Below are positions 14,854-23,724 of a stretch of 62,368 bases of DNA, piece after piece; positions within the stretch are counted from its first letter, which is position 1, and the number at the start of each line of letters is the position of its first letter. The stretch is from Halomonas salipaludis. Lineage in GTDB: Bacteria; Pseudomonadota; Gammaproteobacteria; Pseudomonadales; Halomonadaceae. The notes below the pieces were generated by a model. It made no database searches. It saw nothing but the letters and a program-made list of their open reading frames with translations, and was not told the origin of the DNA. The stretch is from assembly GCF_002286975.1 (NCBI RefSeq), contig NZ_NSKB01000014.1:1-62368 (forward strand), given 5' to 3'. Position numbers and translations under genes: made by a program.

Positions 14854-17781
14854 CTACGTCGTGGGTCCGATCCCCCGGGCCTCATCCAGCCGCTGGGCGA
14901 TATGCAACACAGCCTCGAGTTCCGAGCAGCCCTGCTCGCGCATCACCCGCATCCGCTCGGCCTTCTCCTCGCCTTCCGTGCCGGCCAGGGCCAGGTAAAG
15001 GCTGGGGGGCACTACCCGGAACAGCGCTTCCAGACGCCCGGACAGCACCACCCCCTCGGTATATTTCTTGGAGACCTTGGTGGCGGAGGCCATCAGCTTG
15101 CGCTGGGTGGCGGTGAGTTCCTTGAAGCGGCTGACCTGCTCGATCTCGTCCGGCGGCATGTAGAGACACAGCCAGAACTCGATCATGTTGAGTAGCTTGC
15201 GGGCTGCGTCCGGGAAGTCCTCGAGGTTCTGGGTAGCCATCCAAATCCAGTGGGAGAGCTTGCGGCCCATCTTGCCCACCTTGACCAGATAGGGGCTGAG
15301 CAGCGGGTTGACGGTGAGCAGGTGGCACTCGTCAATGACCTGGACGATGGGCCGCCCGCTGTACTGGTCGCGCTCGGCCAGGTTGGTGATCATGTTGGTC
15401 AAGCTGATCACCGCCAGGGCGAGCTGGGCCTCGTAACCCTCTCGGGCGAAATGGGCCAAGTCGATGATGGTCACGTCGCACTCGGGCCAGGAGGTGCCGG
15501 GGCGGTTGAAGACCTCGCCGTCGAAGCCGTCGCAGAACAGCCCCATGGCCTCGCCCATGTCATAGGCGCGGCGCTGCCGCTCCTCGGGGATCTCCGTATC
15601 GCGTGAGATCGCATAGAGCGCCTCGCGCACGTCCTGAGTCATGCAGTCGCGGCCCTCTTCCCGACAGCGCTCCGCTGCACGGTAGATAGCGTCGCGCACC
15701 ATACGCCGGTCGGCGCGGCGAAACTCCCGCTCCTCCTTGGGGTCGCCGCCGGTGATCATCAGCCGGGCGGTGATCTCCATCTCGCCTAGCAGGTCGCGTT
15801 CCTCGTCGGGCTGCTCCTCGTCCTCCTCCAGGGGTGCCTCCTCGAAGGGGTTGGCGTCCTCGGCGTCTCGGGCCAGGCGGCGCTCCTCCACCTCGTTCTC
15901 CAGTAGCCGCGTGGCCGCTGCGAACGGCGGCAGTCTGGCCCCACAGCCCGGCGACAGCTTGACCTGGTTAACGCTCATCCCCTTGCGCTCGAAATACTGG
16001 CCCAGCAGCCCGAAGCTGTTGCCCACCTCGATAATGAACAGCCGCGGGCGGTGCATGGCCATGACCTGGCTCAGCACGCCGTTGAGAGTGGCCGACTTGC
16101 CGGCCCCGGTGGGGCCGAACACCAGCATGTGGGCGTTGGCCGAGCGATCCTCTAGGTTCAGCGGGTCGAAGCTGAAGGTCTCGCCGCCACGGTTGAAAAA
16201 GGTCATCCCCGGCCGGCCGGTACCGCGGCCGCGCCCGAACACCGGCGCCAGATTGGCCAAGTGGTGGACGTAGTTGAACTGGGTGTACCAGCGGTTCTTG
16301 CGATCCTGCTCCGGGTCGAAGTTCATCGGCAGCCAGCGCAGGTAGGTGTTCAGGCCGGCGACTTCATCTTCAGGATCCACCGGCGAGAGGTTGACCTGCA
16401 GCAGCTGAGTGGCCAGCGCCATGCTGCGCTGCTGGAGGTCCTGCTCGTTCTCACCCATCAGGAAGAAAGCCAGGGTGCTCTGGTAGAGCTTGTGGTTCTG
16501 GCCCAGGTAGCGGCGGGCGGTCTCGCAGTCCTCGCGGACCTGTCGGGCTAGCACGCTGTCGCCCACCGCCTTGCTGTGCAGGCGGTTGATATGGTCCTCC
16601 AGGGGCTCCTGGGGCGTCGCCACGATGGTCAGCACCGCCTCGGTGCCTTCAGGCAGCTTGTCCATCAAGGCATTGCTTGCCTGCCCGTCGGAGCGGCGCA
16701 CCTCGCCGGTGAGATGCCCCACCACCGGCGCTCGGCGCATCTCCTCCACCACCACGCAGCACTGAGGCAGCCCATCGAACCACCACAGCCCCGTCTCGAC
16801 GTCGCCGCGGGGCGAGTTGAAGAGCATTCCCTCGGCCAAGTCATAGTTCCAGGCCACGTCATCGGCGTCCTCGGGGTAGTCGCACAGGGAGTAGAAGCGC
16901 GCCGGCTCATCGGGGGCCAGCCGCGGCCGCGGGTTGAACCGCGGCAGCAGCCAGCGGTGAAAGGCGCGCCCGTCGTAGCGCTCCAGACGCAGGCCCGCGC
17001 CGTGCAACGCGGCGGCCAACCTATCGTACACCTGGTTGACCGTCTGCTCGGGAGAGAGTCCTCGCTGACGTTCCCCGGCCTTGCGCTTCTTGCCGAGCCA
17101 GCGGTAGAGCACCAGGCGCGTGCGACGGGTCTGGCCCCGCCAGCGGGTCTGGGTCACGCCGTCATCCTGGAACAGCCCACCGGGTTTGGAGATCGCCTTG
17201 AGGTGAGCGCCCATGCTCGCCAACCAGTCCTGGGTGAACTCGGTCTCCCGGGCCCGCGGCCGCACATAGTCCCGCATGCGCTCCAGGTCGGGGCGGGCGT
17301 CGACCTCGTCCTTGACGAAGAGCTGCACCACCCAGGGGTGCTGCTCATACTCCGGCAGGCTGTCCTGAATGGCGGCCTCAATCTGGTCGCGAATCGCCTC
17401 CAGAGACTCCGGGGCGCGGCCCTCGGTGGCGATGGGGAAGACCTCGGCCACTACCCCCACCGAGACGCCGTCTTCCAGCAGAAAGCAGCCCGACTCGGGC
17501 AGGTACTCCACCCAGGGCAGGTAGTTGCTGAACGAGGGTGCCCGGCGGAAGTGCGCGCGCAACTCGGCCACGGAGGGCGCCTTGCCCCGGGGCAGAGCCA
17601 AAGGTCGCCCCTGGATATCATGTCTCAGGGCAGCGAGGGCATCTGGCTCGATCGACTGGGCTTCAGGGTCTCGCGCATAAGGCGGCGCCGATAGCAGCTC
17701 ATCCAGCCCCTGTCCTTGGTCGTCATCATCGGCATTGGCACTACCGAAGAGTCGATTCATCAGCGCATCGAACTGAGACAT
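14854..17781 (-). CDS. Conjugative transfer ATPase, PFL_4706 family (VirB4/TraC-like, TIGR03744)
   Basis: This 975-residue protein powers assembly of the conjugation apparatus from the cytoplasmic side of the inner membrane. Walker A (VFGPTGAGKSATLNG) lies near residues 552-566 and Walker B (VQVIDECHLL) near 810-820. The N-terminal 500 residues match the VirB4 N-terminal domain. An acidic insertion (EEAPLEEDEEQPDEERD) lies near residue 650. The start overlaps the lipoprotein stop (ATGA at 17,781). This is the last core gene before the cargo block, which separates it from PFL_4709. Confidence 0.9.
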   Translation of the reverse strand: MSQFDALMNRLFGSANADDDDQGQGLDELLSAPPYARDPEAQSIEPDALAALRHDIQGRPLALPRGKAPSVAELRAHFRRAPSFSNYLPWVEYLPESGCFLLEDGVSVGVVAEVFPIATEGRAPESLEAIRDQIEAAIQDSLPEYEQHPWVVQLFVKDEVDARPDLERMRDYVRPRARETEFTQDWLASMGAHLKAISKPGGLFQDDGVTQTRWRGQTRRTRLVLYRWLGKKRKAGERQRGLSPEQTVNQVYDRLAAALHGAGLRLERYDGRAFHRWLLPRFNPRPRLAPDEPARFYSLCDYPEDADDVAWNYDLAEGMLFNSPRGDVETGLWWFDGLPQCCVVVEEMRRAPVVGHLTGEVRRSDGQASNALMDKLPEGTEAVLTIVATPQEPLEDHINRLHSKAVGDSVLARQVREDCETARRYLGQNHKLYQSTLAFFLMGENEQDLQQRSMALATQLLQVNLSPVDPEDEVAGLNTYLRWLPMNFDPEQDRKNRWYTQFNYVHHLANLAPVFGRGRGTGRPGMTFFNRGGETFSFDPLNLEDRSANAHMLVFGPTGAGKSATLNGVLSQVMAMHRPRLFIIEVGNSFGLLGQYFERKGMSVNQVKLSPGCGARLPPFAAATRLLENEVEERRLARDAEDANPFEEAPLEEDEEQPDEERDLLGEMEITARLMITGGDPKEEREFRRADRRMVRDAIYRAAERCREEGRDCMTQDVREALYAISRDTEIPEERQRRAYDMGEAMGLFCDGFDGEVFNRPGTSWPECDVTIIDLAHFAREGYEAQLALAVISLTNMITNLAERDQYSGRPIVQVIDECHLLTVNPLLSPYLVKVGKMGRKLSHWIWMATQNLEDFPDAARKLLNMIEFWLCLYMPPDEIEQVSRFKELTATQRKLMASATKVSKKYTEGVVLSGRLEALFRVVPPSLYLALAGTEGEEKAERMRVMREQGCSELEAVLHIAQRLDEARGIGPTT

Positions 17782-18248
17782 CAGAGAGCCCTCCCATCGA
17801 CCCAGTCCGCAGTGGCTCGCGCACTCTCACCGGGCATGGCGTACTGAACGCGTTGATAGAGGGGAAACACCGTCGAGTAGCCGGGTACCGGCACTTGCTC
17901 CGTACCTGCCAGGTGGGGAAAGACGTACATCACCAGGTCCGGGTTGGGCAGGCGACGGAACTGGCTGTAGATCTCGTTGCCCACATCGCGACTGTAGCGC
18001 AGGTGCTCCGTTACCATGTCGTCACTCTTCAGCGGCCGGCGCAGCTCGCTGCGTACATCCAGCAGGCGGCGCTCACCGGTGCTGTGGCCGGCCTGGTGCT
18101 GCCAGATCTCCATCATGGTGGTATCACCCACCGGCATCAGCTCTTCCTGAGAGGTCGCACACCCGGTCATCGTCAGGCTCGTGAACAAGACAGCCATCGA
18201 CATGGTGGCGCTACGGCAGATCGAGATTGGCCGCACTCGAGCGGTCAT
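17781..18248 (-). CDS. Conjugative transfer lipoprotein, TIGR03751 family
   Basis: This 155-residue lipoprotein has a lipobox near residue 28 (LTMTGC), after which the mature protein starts CATSQEEL. The region METH-like motif MMEIWQHQAGHSTGERRLLD and PVPGYSTVFPLYQRVQYAMPGE is typical of TIGR03751. It is probably an outer-membrane-anchored component, comparable in position to TraV. The ATG at 18248 is chosen because AAGGAGGG precedes it and the longer frame runs deep into the PFL_4705 gene. Confidence 0.85.
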   Translation of the reverse strand: MTARVRPISICRSATMSMAVLFTSLTMTGCATSQEELMPVGDTTMMEIWQHQAGHSTGERRLLDVRSELRRPLKSDDMVTEHLRYSRDVGNEIYSQFRRLPNPDLVMYVFPHLAGTEQVPVPGYSTVFPLYQRVQYAMPGESARATADWVDGRAL

Positions 18249-19653
18249 ATCGCACCCTCCTTCCTTGGGTTTCATAGTCGATAGGCAGCTCACGCTCGAT
18301 ATGGATGGCGACCGGCTGACCCGGGGGAACATAGACAGCATCGAAGGTCTGGCCGAAGCGCTCCTGCACCCACTGGCGCACGTCGGACACGCCGCCAGCC
18401 AGGGCCTGGCTGGCGGCATAGCGACCCGAGTCACCAGTCAGGCCGCTGACCACGCCACCGCTGTCCACACTGGTGGTGACTTCGTTCATCGCCATGGCAT
18501 CGGCACCGGCCTCGGCGGCGCCCAGGATGAAGCTGGTGAGCAGGAACTGCTGAGCATTGGTCTTGCGATCCCCGGGGATGCAGGGCAGGCCCCGCGGGTC
18601 GGAGAGCCAGCCGAGGATGGTGCGGTTCGAGCCGTCACCGGAATTCACGTCCTCCGGGGCCGGCAGGGTGCGCACGGTTCCATCCTCGAAGACGAAGGTC
18701 ATCGAGTTGACCTGGCCACGCACGCAGGAGAGCGTCCAATCACCGGTGGCGGTGCCGCTGACAATGGCACTCTCCACCTCAGGCAAGGTGACACCGTTGG
18801 CGGTAAGGTTCTCGCGGCCGATCACTACCTTGAACGGATAGGGGTCGTTGACGGTGCCATCGATCGGCACCCGGCCCAGCAGCGCCGTCATGGCCACCGA
18901 GCCCATCAGGGTGGAATTCTCCGGCAGCGTATAGGCGGGCTCCACGCTGGATTCATCGGGACGTCCGGTCACCCGGCTTTCTGCCGCGCTGGAAGCATGC
19001 TGGGCCGCTTCGCCCAGTTCCTCGGCGGCCTCACGGAAGCCGGTCGGGAAGGTAGTCTCGCCACGCCCACGCTCATCCTCCTGGGCGTCCAGGGGCTCGA
19101 CCCAGGTCAGCGCATGCTCCGAGCCAGGGCCCGAGTAGGATGTCCCATCAGGGCCACCACCTCCCTCAAGACCCAGGCCGATGGGCAGGTCATCATCACG
19201 TTGCCCATCCACCTGGCGGCGCAGCTGATCCAGCTGACGCTGCAAGGTGCCCAGCATGGAGCTGTCCGGCTTGGACCGCGCGATCTCCTGACGTAGCCGT
19301 TCGCGCTCACGGCGCAGTGCTTCATCGATGGCACCGTCCACATCCTGGTGGCGGCTCATCAGCTGCTCGTTCTGGTCGCGCAGCGCCTGTGTTTCCGCCT
19401 GAGCTTGCTCCAAGTCGCGACGCATGGCCTGCACGTGGCCGACCAAGGTGGCCACGGTATCCCGCGGGGTATCCCCCTCGATGCCCAGCGCCTGCAGCTC
19501 GTCATCGGTCAGGCTTAGCGTCGGGTCAGTCTCGGCGATTTCTGCCTCAGAGTCGGCTTCGCCTCCGCTCAGGCTGCGCACCAGGATCAGCAACACGATC
19601 ACCAACAGCCCAGGCACCAGAATCTTCAGCAGGGTATTGCTACGCAGTGTCAT
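18211..19653 (-). CDS. ICE conjugation protein, PFL_4705 family (TraB/VirB10-like, TIGR03752)
   Basis: This 480-residue protein has one N-terminal membrane anchor (about residues 8-28, LLKILVPGLLVIVLLILVRS). A coiled coil follows (about 70-150, many Gln, Arg and Glu), then a Gly/Pro-rich linker and a beta-rich VirB10-type C-terminal domain (from about 235, YTLPENSTLMGSVAMTALLG). This architecture spans the envelope from inner to outer membrane. It overlaps the PFL_4704 gene at its start and the lipoprotein gene at its end. Confidence 0.88.
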   Translation of the reverse strand: MTLRSNTLLKILVPGLLVIVLLILVRSLSGGEADSEAEIAETDPTLSLTDDELQALGIEGDTPRDTVATLVGHVQAMRRDLEQAQAETQALRDQNEQLMSRHQDVDGAIDEALRRERERLRQEIARSKPDSSMLGTLQRQLDQLRRQVDGQRDDDLPIGLGLEGGGGPDGTSYSGPGSEHALTWVEPLDAQEDERGRGETTFPTGFREAAEELGEAAQHASSAAESRVTGRPDESSVEPAYTLPENSTLMGSVAMTALLGRVPIDGTVNDPYPFKVVIGRENLTANGVTLPEVESAIVSGTATGDWTLSCVRGQVNSMTFVFEDGTVRTLPAPEDVNSGDGSNRTILGWLSDPRGLPCIPGDRKTNAQQFLLTSFILGAAEAGADAMAMNEVTTSVDSGGVVSGLTGDSGRYAASQALAGGVSDVRQWVQERFGQTFDAVYVPPGQPVAIHIERELPIDYETQGRRVRYDRSSAANLDLP

Positions 19654-20522
19654 GAGGTGCCCTCCTCGACCTTATCCTTCTCCTCCAGCGGGATCAGGGC
19701 CCTGTCCAGGCCGCCGCGCTGAGTGACCAGAAAGACCGTGGTGGTGTCCTCCATGGAGCCTCGCGGCGCCAGATAGGGGTGCATGAAGGTCGCGGAATAG
19801 AACTCCCCCTGCAGCCAGCGCGGATCCATCTCGAAGGCGCGCTGCCGATCGTTGTTCTCGAGCTTCACCGCGGTGACCGTCCAGCCATCGAGCCGCCAGG
19901 CGCTCAGGGGCGTGGCGGTCACCGGCAGCGACGGCAGCAGAGTGCTCAGCGACTCGGGCAGCCGCATGGGCACGCGAGAGACGCCGCGCAGGGGCTCGAT
20001 GGTGCGCTGCGGCGCATAGAGGGACTGGGCGGCATGCCGGGTCAGTAGCACCGGTACAGGCGTGGTGGACGCGCGCTGTGCAGCAGTGCCTGACGCTTGA
20101 GCCGACGATGGCGGGGTCGATACTGTCTTCGCCCCGCCGCTGCCCGAGGAAGAGCTAGCCGGGGATGACTCTCGGCTATCCACCACCAGGATCTCCTCGC
20201 TACTAACGCCCTCCCCGGCCGACAGGTCCAGCAGCAGCACATCCCCGCTCTCCACGTCTTGCACGCGAACACGCTGGGTCTCGAAGGTCTCGAAGGCCTT
20301 CAGGTAGAGTACGCCCCCGGCGCTCTGTACGCGCAGTACCTCGGGATTGGCCAATGCCGGTGGCAGGCCCACGCGAACGTTGCGGTCCAGGGTGACAATC
20401 CGCTCCTCATCCACCGGCAGCGGTATCTCCAGCGGTCGACGTTCCCAGTGCATGACCTCCACCGCCAGCGCCTCACCGGCGAACACGGCGGTGACCAACC
20501 AGGCCAGCATCACACGCTTCAT
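19650..20522 (-). CDS. ICE conjugation protein, PFL_4704 family (TraK-like, TIGR03749)
   Basis: This 290-residue exported protein starts MKRVMLAWLVTAVFAGEALA (signal peptide). A TraK/VirB9-like beta domain follows (IPLPVDEERIVTLDRNVRVG, VLYLKAFETFETQRVRVQD), then a Ser/Thr/Ala linker (about 135-170) and a second domain. Such proteins form the outer-membrane core complex with VirB10-like and lipoprotein partners. The ATG at 20522 overlaps the upstream stop as ATGA and has AGGAGGCTC in front of it. The longer frame was rejected. Confidence 0.87.
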   Translation of the reverse strand: MKRVMLAWLVTAVFAGEALAVEVMHWERRPLEIPLPVDEERIVTLDRNVRVGLPPALANPEVLRVQSAGGVLYLKAFETFETQRVRVQDVESGDVLLLDLSAGEGVSSEEILVVDSRESSPASSSSGSGGAKTVSTPPSSAQASGTAAQRASTTPVPVLLTRHAAQSLYAPQRTIEPLRGVSRVPMRLPESLSTLLPSLPVTATPLSAWRLDGWTVTAVKLENNDRQRAFEMDPRWLQGEFYSATFMHPYLAPRGSMEDTTTVFLVTQRGGLDRALIPLEEKDKVEEGTS

Positions 20523-21166
20523 GAGGAGCCTCCTTGCTTCTCTGCATCTGGTACCGACAGCCGCTGTGGAATGCCATCGAAGCAGTCCACCTGCAGGCCC
20601 CAGGGGTTGCGCTGAGGGTCTACGTCGGCCCTCACCACCCGCAGCGGGTAGCGAATGAACAGATCGCGAACCGGCGTGCCGGCGTACTGTTCGTCGATGG
20701 CCATATCCAGGGTAACCACCCAAGCATCACGACTAAGGATCTCCACGGAATCGGCGCGATAACCTCGCCCGGGAATTTCGTAGATGCCGCGTACCCGGCC
20801 GGAAAGCTCCTGGCGGCGATCGCGGTCCTCGTAGTCCTTGGCCAAGTAGCGCTGACAGGAGGGGGTAAGAAAGGGTGAATAGGCCCTCAGGTTGCGGCGG
20901 TAATCGGCTTGACCATCCGCGGGCCAGCGATTGATCTGCTGCCAGACGTAAAACCCGAAGGCATAGACGCTCGACGGGTCGACCTCCCACCAGGCGCGGG
21001 TGCTGCCTGAGCGCAGGTCGGGCGGGTTGTGGATGGTCAAGTTCTCGGGAGCCGACTTCCAGCCCCACCACAGACCAGCGCATAACAAGGCCAACACCAA
21101 GATGACCAGGCGCAGGGTGGTGATATGGGCATCCCGTGCGCTAAGGGCGTGACGAAAGCGGCTCAT
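20519..21166 (-). CDS. ICE conjugation protein, PFL_4703 family (TraE-like, TIGR03746)
   Basis: This 215-residue protein has a short cytoplasmic N-terminus, one membrane segment (about residues 17-37, TLRLVILVLALLCAGLWWGW), and a periplasmic domain with WWEVDPSSVYAFGFYVWQQI and RDLFIRYPLRVVR. This is the single-pass TraE/VirB8-like layout of a mating-channel nucleation protein. It overlaps both neighbours by 4 bases within the conjugation operon. Confidence 0.87.
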   Translation of the reverse strand: MSRFRHALSARDAHITTLRLVILVLALLCAGLWWGWKSAPENLTIHNPPDLRSGSTRAWWEVDPSSVYAFGFYVWQQINRWPADGQADYRRNLRAYSPFLTPSCQRYLAKDYEDRDRRQELSGRVRGIYEIPGRGYRADSVEILSRDAWVVTLDMAIDEQYAGTPVRDLFIRYPLRVVRADVDPQRNPWGLQVDCFDGIPQRLSVPDAEKQGGSS

Positions 21167-21546
21167 GGGCGTCCTCCCGGTTGGTAGCGCATCCGCCGCC
21201 GTGAGAAGGGACCGGAACGGGTGATCAAGGCGTCGGCTCCCCTGAGACGGATGCCCTGCCGAGCGAGACGAAACTGTAGGCTGCGGTAGAGCCAGGAGGC
21301 GGGACGGCCGCGACGTAGCCGCCGCATCACGGCGCCACCGACGTAGAGCGCCATGCCGGCACAGGCAAACGCCACGGTCGGCACCATGGCGATGGCTCCC
21401 AGCAGCCAGGCGCCGATCGCGCCCGGAAGCAATCCCGCGGCTACTCCGCCCAGAGCCATCATCCCAACCTCGTGCCCGGTCATGCCCCGAAACACCACCG
21501 GTGCGGCATTCAGGCGAGTCGGCAGAAAGTCGAGACGGTTAACCAT
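21163..21546 (-). CDS. Conjugative transfer protein, TIGR03750 family (TraL-like)
   Basis: This 127-residue protein begins MVNRLDFLPTRLNAAPVVFR, the usual TIGR03750 start, then two adjacent membrane segments (about residues 30-75) and a basic tail ending RRRMRYQPGGRP. It is a small inner-membrane part of the mating system in the position of TraL. The start at 21546 overlaps the stop of the TIGR03745 gene. A longer upstream frame would run through that gene and is rejected. Confidence 0.85.
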   Translation of the reverse strand: MVNRLDFLPTRLNAAPVVFRGMTGHEVGMMALGGVAAGLLPGAIGAWLLGAIAMVPTVAFACAGMALYVGGAVMRRLRRGRPASWLYRSLQFRLARQGIRLRGADALITRSGPFSRRRMRYQPGGRP

Positions 21547-21908
21547 CAGAGGATCTCCGCGGCCTTGGTCGCCAGCCAGATAATGGCTATGATCAGCACT
21601 ACCCCCACGACGACCACTACGCCGAACTTCGACCACTCGCCGCGAACCCGTGCCTCGTTGAAGGTGGCAATGGCGGCAATCGCGACGATCAGGAACGCCA
21701 CCGTGGCCAGTATCAGGCCGCCCAGGGCGCCGAAGTCATAGAGATAATTCTGTAGCGTGGTGAGAAGGCCATCGCCCTCCCCCCGTGACGGCGCCTCCAT
21801 GGTGGGCAGTCCCTGCGCCATGGCCTGAGCCGGCACAAGTCCTGCCGCGGCCATCATGGCGAGGCCTCGGGTACGAACACGGGAGCAGAGTGAACGCACG
21901 GTAGTCAT
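21546..21908 (-). CDS. Conjugative transfer protein, TIGR03745 family
   Basis: This 120-residue protein has a probable signal peptide (cleavage near PAQAMAQG) and two further hydrophobic segments (about 58-80 and 92-113) around the basic loop NEARVRGEWSKFG. Size and layout match TIGR03745. Its position before the TraL/TraE-like genes is that of the pilin-like subunit in other systems, but pilin function is inferred. AAGGAGCTCGTT precedes the ATG. Confidence 0.85.
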   Translation of the reverse strand: MTTVRSLCSRVRTRGLAMMAAAGLVPAQAMAQGLPTMEAPSRGEGDGLLTTLQNYLYDFGALGGLILATVAFLIVAIAAIATFNEARVRGEWSKFGVVVVVGVVLIIAIIWLATKAAEIL

Positions 21909-21967
21909 AACGAGCTCCTTCTTGAGTAACGAATTGTTGAATGACGCAGAGTGCGAGGCCGGCGACC

Positions 21968-22183
21968 TCAGAGGAAAACCCAGAACATCACCACGACCAG
22001 GAAGACGGCGCGCAGCGCGGCAAAGCCGAAGTCATCGCCGCTGACGCGCCCCTTGGCGTAGCCTCGATAGGAGGAGATGGCGCTCCAACACGCCCAGAGC
22101 AGCACCACGGTGCAGCCCACCCCGGCAATAAGGACTCCCAGGGGTGGCGCCTCGAAGCCGGCACCGGCGGCAAAGGCCTCCAT
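21968..22183 (-). CDS. ICE conjugation protein, PFL_4701 family (TIGR03758)
   Basis: This 71-residue membrane protein has two hydrophobic segments (residues 15-36 and 55-71) around the polar loop SSYRGYAKGRVSGDDFGF. Length and pattern match TIGR03758. It starts at the last base of the RAQPRD stop (overlap at 22,183) and is 60 bases upstream of the TIGR03745 gene. It is probably a small inner-membrane component of the type G system. Confidence 0.83.
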   Translation of the reverse strand: MEAFAAGAGFEAPPLGVLIAGVGCTVVLLWACWSAISSYRGYAKGRVSGDDFGFAALRAVFLVVVMFWVFL

Positions 22184-22545
22184 TAGCGCAACTCCCGCAG
22201 GTAGTCCCCGGCGAGGGGCACCGGCTGGCGGGGCGGCAACCGAGGCGGTTCGAGTACGTCATCGATGCCCTTGTCCACGGCTTGGATATCCCGGCGCAGG
22301 CGCGGCACATCCAGGAAGACACGAGTGGTCTCAGGGTCGAACTCCCCAACGCGGCTCTCGAGCCGATCCACAATGCGCTGGATCTGGGCCAGCTGACCCT
22401 GGATCAGGGCCAGGTCCTGGCGGGCGATCTCATCGCGCACGACGTCGCGGTCGTTGGCATAGGCGGAATGGGTAGCGCCGAACTGAGCGGTCAGCAGCGT
22501 CAGAAGCAGGGGCGACAGGGCCCGTGGCAAGCGGCGAAACGTCAT
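22183..22545 (-). CDS. RAQPRD-family ICE protein (TIGR01690)
   Basis: This 120-residue exported protein has a signal peptide (about residues 1-31, ending SAYA), a helical region (DEIARQDLALIQGQLAQIQRIVDRL), and the family end DVLEPPRLPPRQPVPLAGDYL. In most members the motif is RAQPRD; here the equivalent is RLPPRQ followed by the conserved PLAGDY. An in-frame ATG five codons upstream (22560) is also possible, since neither start has a strong ribosome-binding site. Function in conjugation is not defined. It overlaps the PFL_4701 gene. Confidence 0.82.
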   Translation of the reverse strand: MTFRRLPRALSPLLLTLLTAQFGATHSAYANDRDVVRDEIARQDLALIQGQLAQIQRIVDRLESRVGEFDPETTRVFLDVPRLRRDIQAVDKGIDDVLEPPRLPPRQPVPLAGDYLRELR

Positions 22546-22739
22546 GACAAGACAGTCCATCCGTTGGCTGGCATTGTCCTCATCCTGTCGCCCGCCAGGG
22601 TGCAGCGCAGCAGGAAACCATAAGCGCCGCACACGACGTTTATCTTCGCCTGCTCAATACCCTAGACACGCAAGCACCGGAGCCCGCACCGGCTCCGGAC
22701 GATAGCGGCGAGGCCGCGGAAGGCCTGCGATGTGGAGTT

Positions 22740-23432
22740 TCAGAGGTACTTCTTGAAGCTTCCCGTGGCGATGCTGACCAGCAAGCCAAATAGGGCCGCG
22801 CAGGGCAGCAGGAAGGCGTTGGGATGAATGGCGAAGGGCACGCTCAGGTAGAACAGCCAGCCCACCACGAAGACCGGCGTGATGGCCCGCTTGGCATGGT
22901 GGTAGATAAACGCGGACTCGCGTCCCGCGCCGAATCGGCGCAGGTCGCGGCGCACCAGGCCGTCGACGAAGCCGACCAGGGCCGCCAGGGCGAAGAGCGG
23001 CGAGGTGAGCAGCAGGATGACCACGCGGGTCAGGGTCATCAGCGTGACGTAGAGGGCCGCCTGCAGGTAGGTATGCAAGGTACCCAGCCATCCACCCTGA
23101 GTGGCGTTACTCTCCAGCCATCCCGAGATGCCGCTTCTGATGAACAGCCAATCGTAGGCGTTGGTAACGGCACCCGTGGCCAGTGCCACTGGGTCCGAGA
23201 CCAGCAGCGAGCGCGTGAAGTGGGTATCCAGTCGGGCCACTTCGGTTTCCAGGGTCTCCAGCGCATGCTGGGCCCCGGGCTGGCTCCACCACTGCCAGTG
23301 GATTCCCGCCCACTCGACCAGCACCGACATCAGCAGCGACACGACCAGCACCGCCATAATCTGAAATGGAAGCCCGAACAGCGTGGAGAACCAACCGCGT
23401 CGGGTTTCCTGGGCACGTTCCGCCGTGGCCAT
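22740..23432 (-). CDS. ICE membrane protein, PFL_4697 family (TIGR03747, DUF4400)
   Basis: This 230-residue protein has membrane segments near residues 20-45, 120-145, 150-170 and 185-225. A conserved central FVDGLVRRDLRRFGAGRESA followed by FIYHHAKR matches the DUF4400/PFL_4697 family. It lies between the traD cluster and the RAQPRD gene. The 107 bases before RAQPRD (22,633-22,739) hold no gene. It is inner-membrane, and its role in the mating apparatus is inferred from conserved position. Confidence 0.86.
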   Translation of the reverse strand: MATAERAQETRRGWFSTLFGLPFQIMAVLVVSLLMSVLVEWAGIHWQWWSQPGAQHALETLETEVARLDTHFTRSLLVSDPVALATGAVTNAYDWLFIRSGISGWLESNATQGGWLGTLHTYLQAALYVTLMTLTRVVILLLTSPLFALAALVGFVDGLVRRDLRRFGAGRESAFIYHHAKRAITPVFVVGWLFYLSVPFAIHPNAFLLPCAALFGLLVSIATGSFKKYL

Positions 23433-23433
23433 C

Positions 23434-23724
23434 TCAGTGCACCCTGACTGGCGTCAGCGAGCAGAGCAGCGACCAGCGGCGATCGTGGTAGTGCAGGATC
23501 AACCGCCCCTCATGAGGGTGCTCGCCCTGCTCCCATACCGGCGAAAGCCCCTTGCGATAGGCGTGCTGGGTCAGCTCGACGCGGTCGATCCCGATGACCA
23601 CGTAGTCGAGTAGCCCGAACAGGGCCTGAGGCAGCTCACTCAGGGAGCCGCTCTCCAGGGCAACACTGGAGACGATGGCGGTTGCCGCGTTATCAGGCAT
23701 CATGGGAGTTGTCTCGATGTTCAT
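23434..23724 (-). CDS. ICE hypothetical protein next to traD, 96 aa
   Basis: The ATG at 23724 lies inside the traD 3' end (31-base overlap) and the gene ends one base before the PFL_4697 start, so it belongs to the same transcript. The protein carries LFGLLDYVVIGIDRVELTQH and YRKGLSPVWEQGEHPHEGRL. I recognise the position as conserved in these ICEs, but no domain. The longer frame starting at 23865 is only traD in another frame. Confidence 0.65.
   Translation of the reverse strand: MNIETTPMMPDNAATAIVSSVALESGSLSELPQALFGLLDYVVIGIDRVELTQHAYRKGLSPVWEQGEHPHEGRLILHYHDRRWSLLCSLTPVRVH

Noticed and set aside
19650..20723. A 357-codon form of the PFL_4704 gene
   Set aside because: The first 67 codons lie within the PFL_4703 gene. 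The ATG at 20522 has a ribosome-binding site, overlaps the upstream stop as ATGA, and begins a clear signal peptide.
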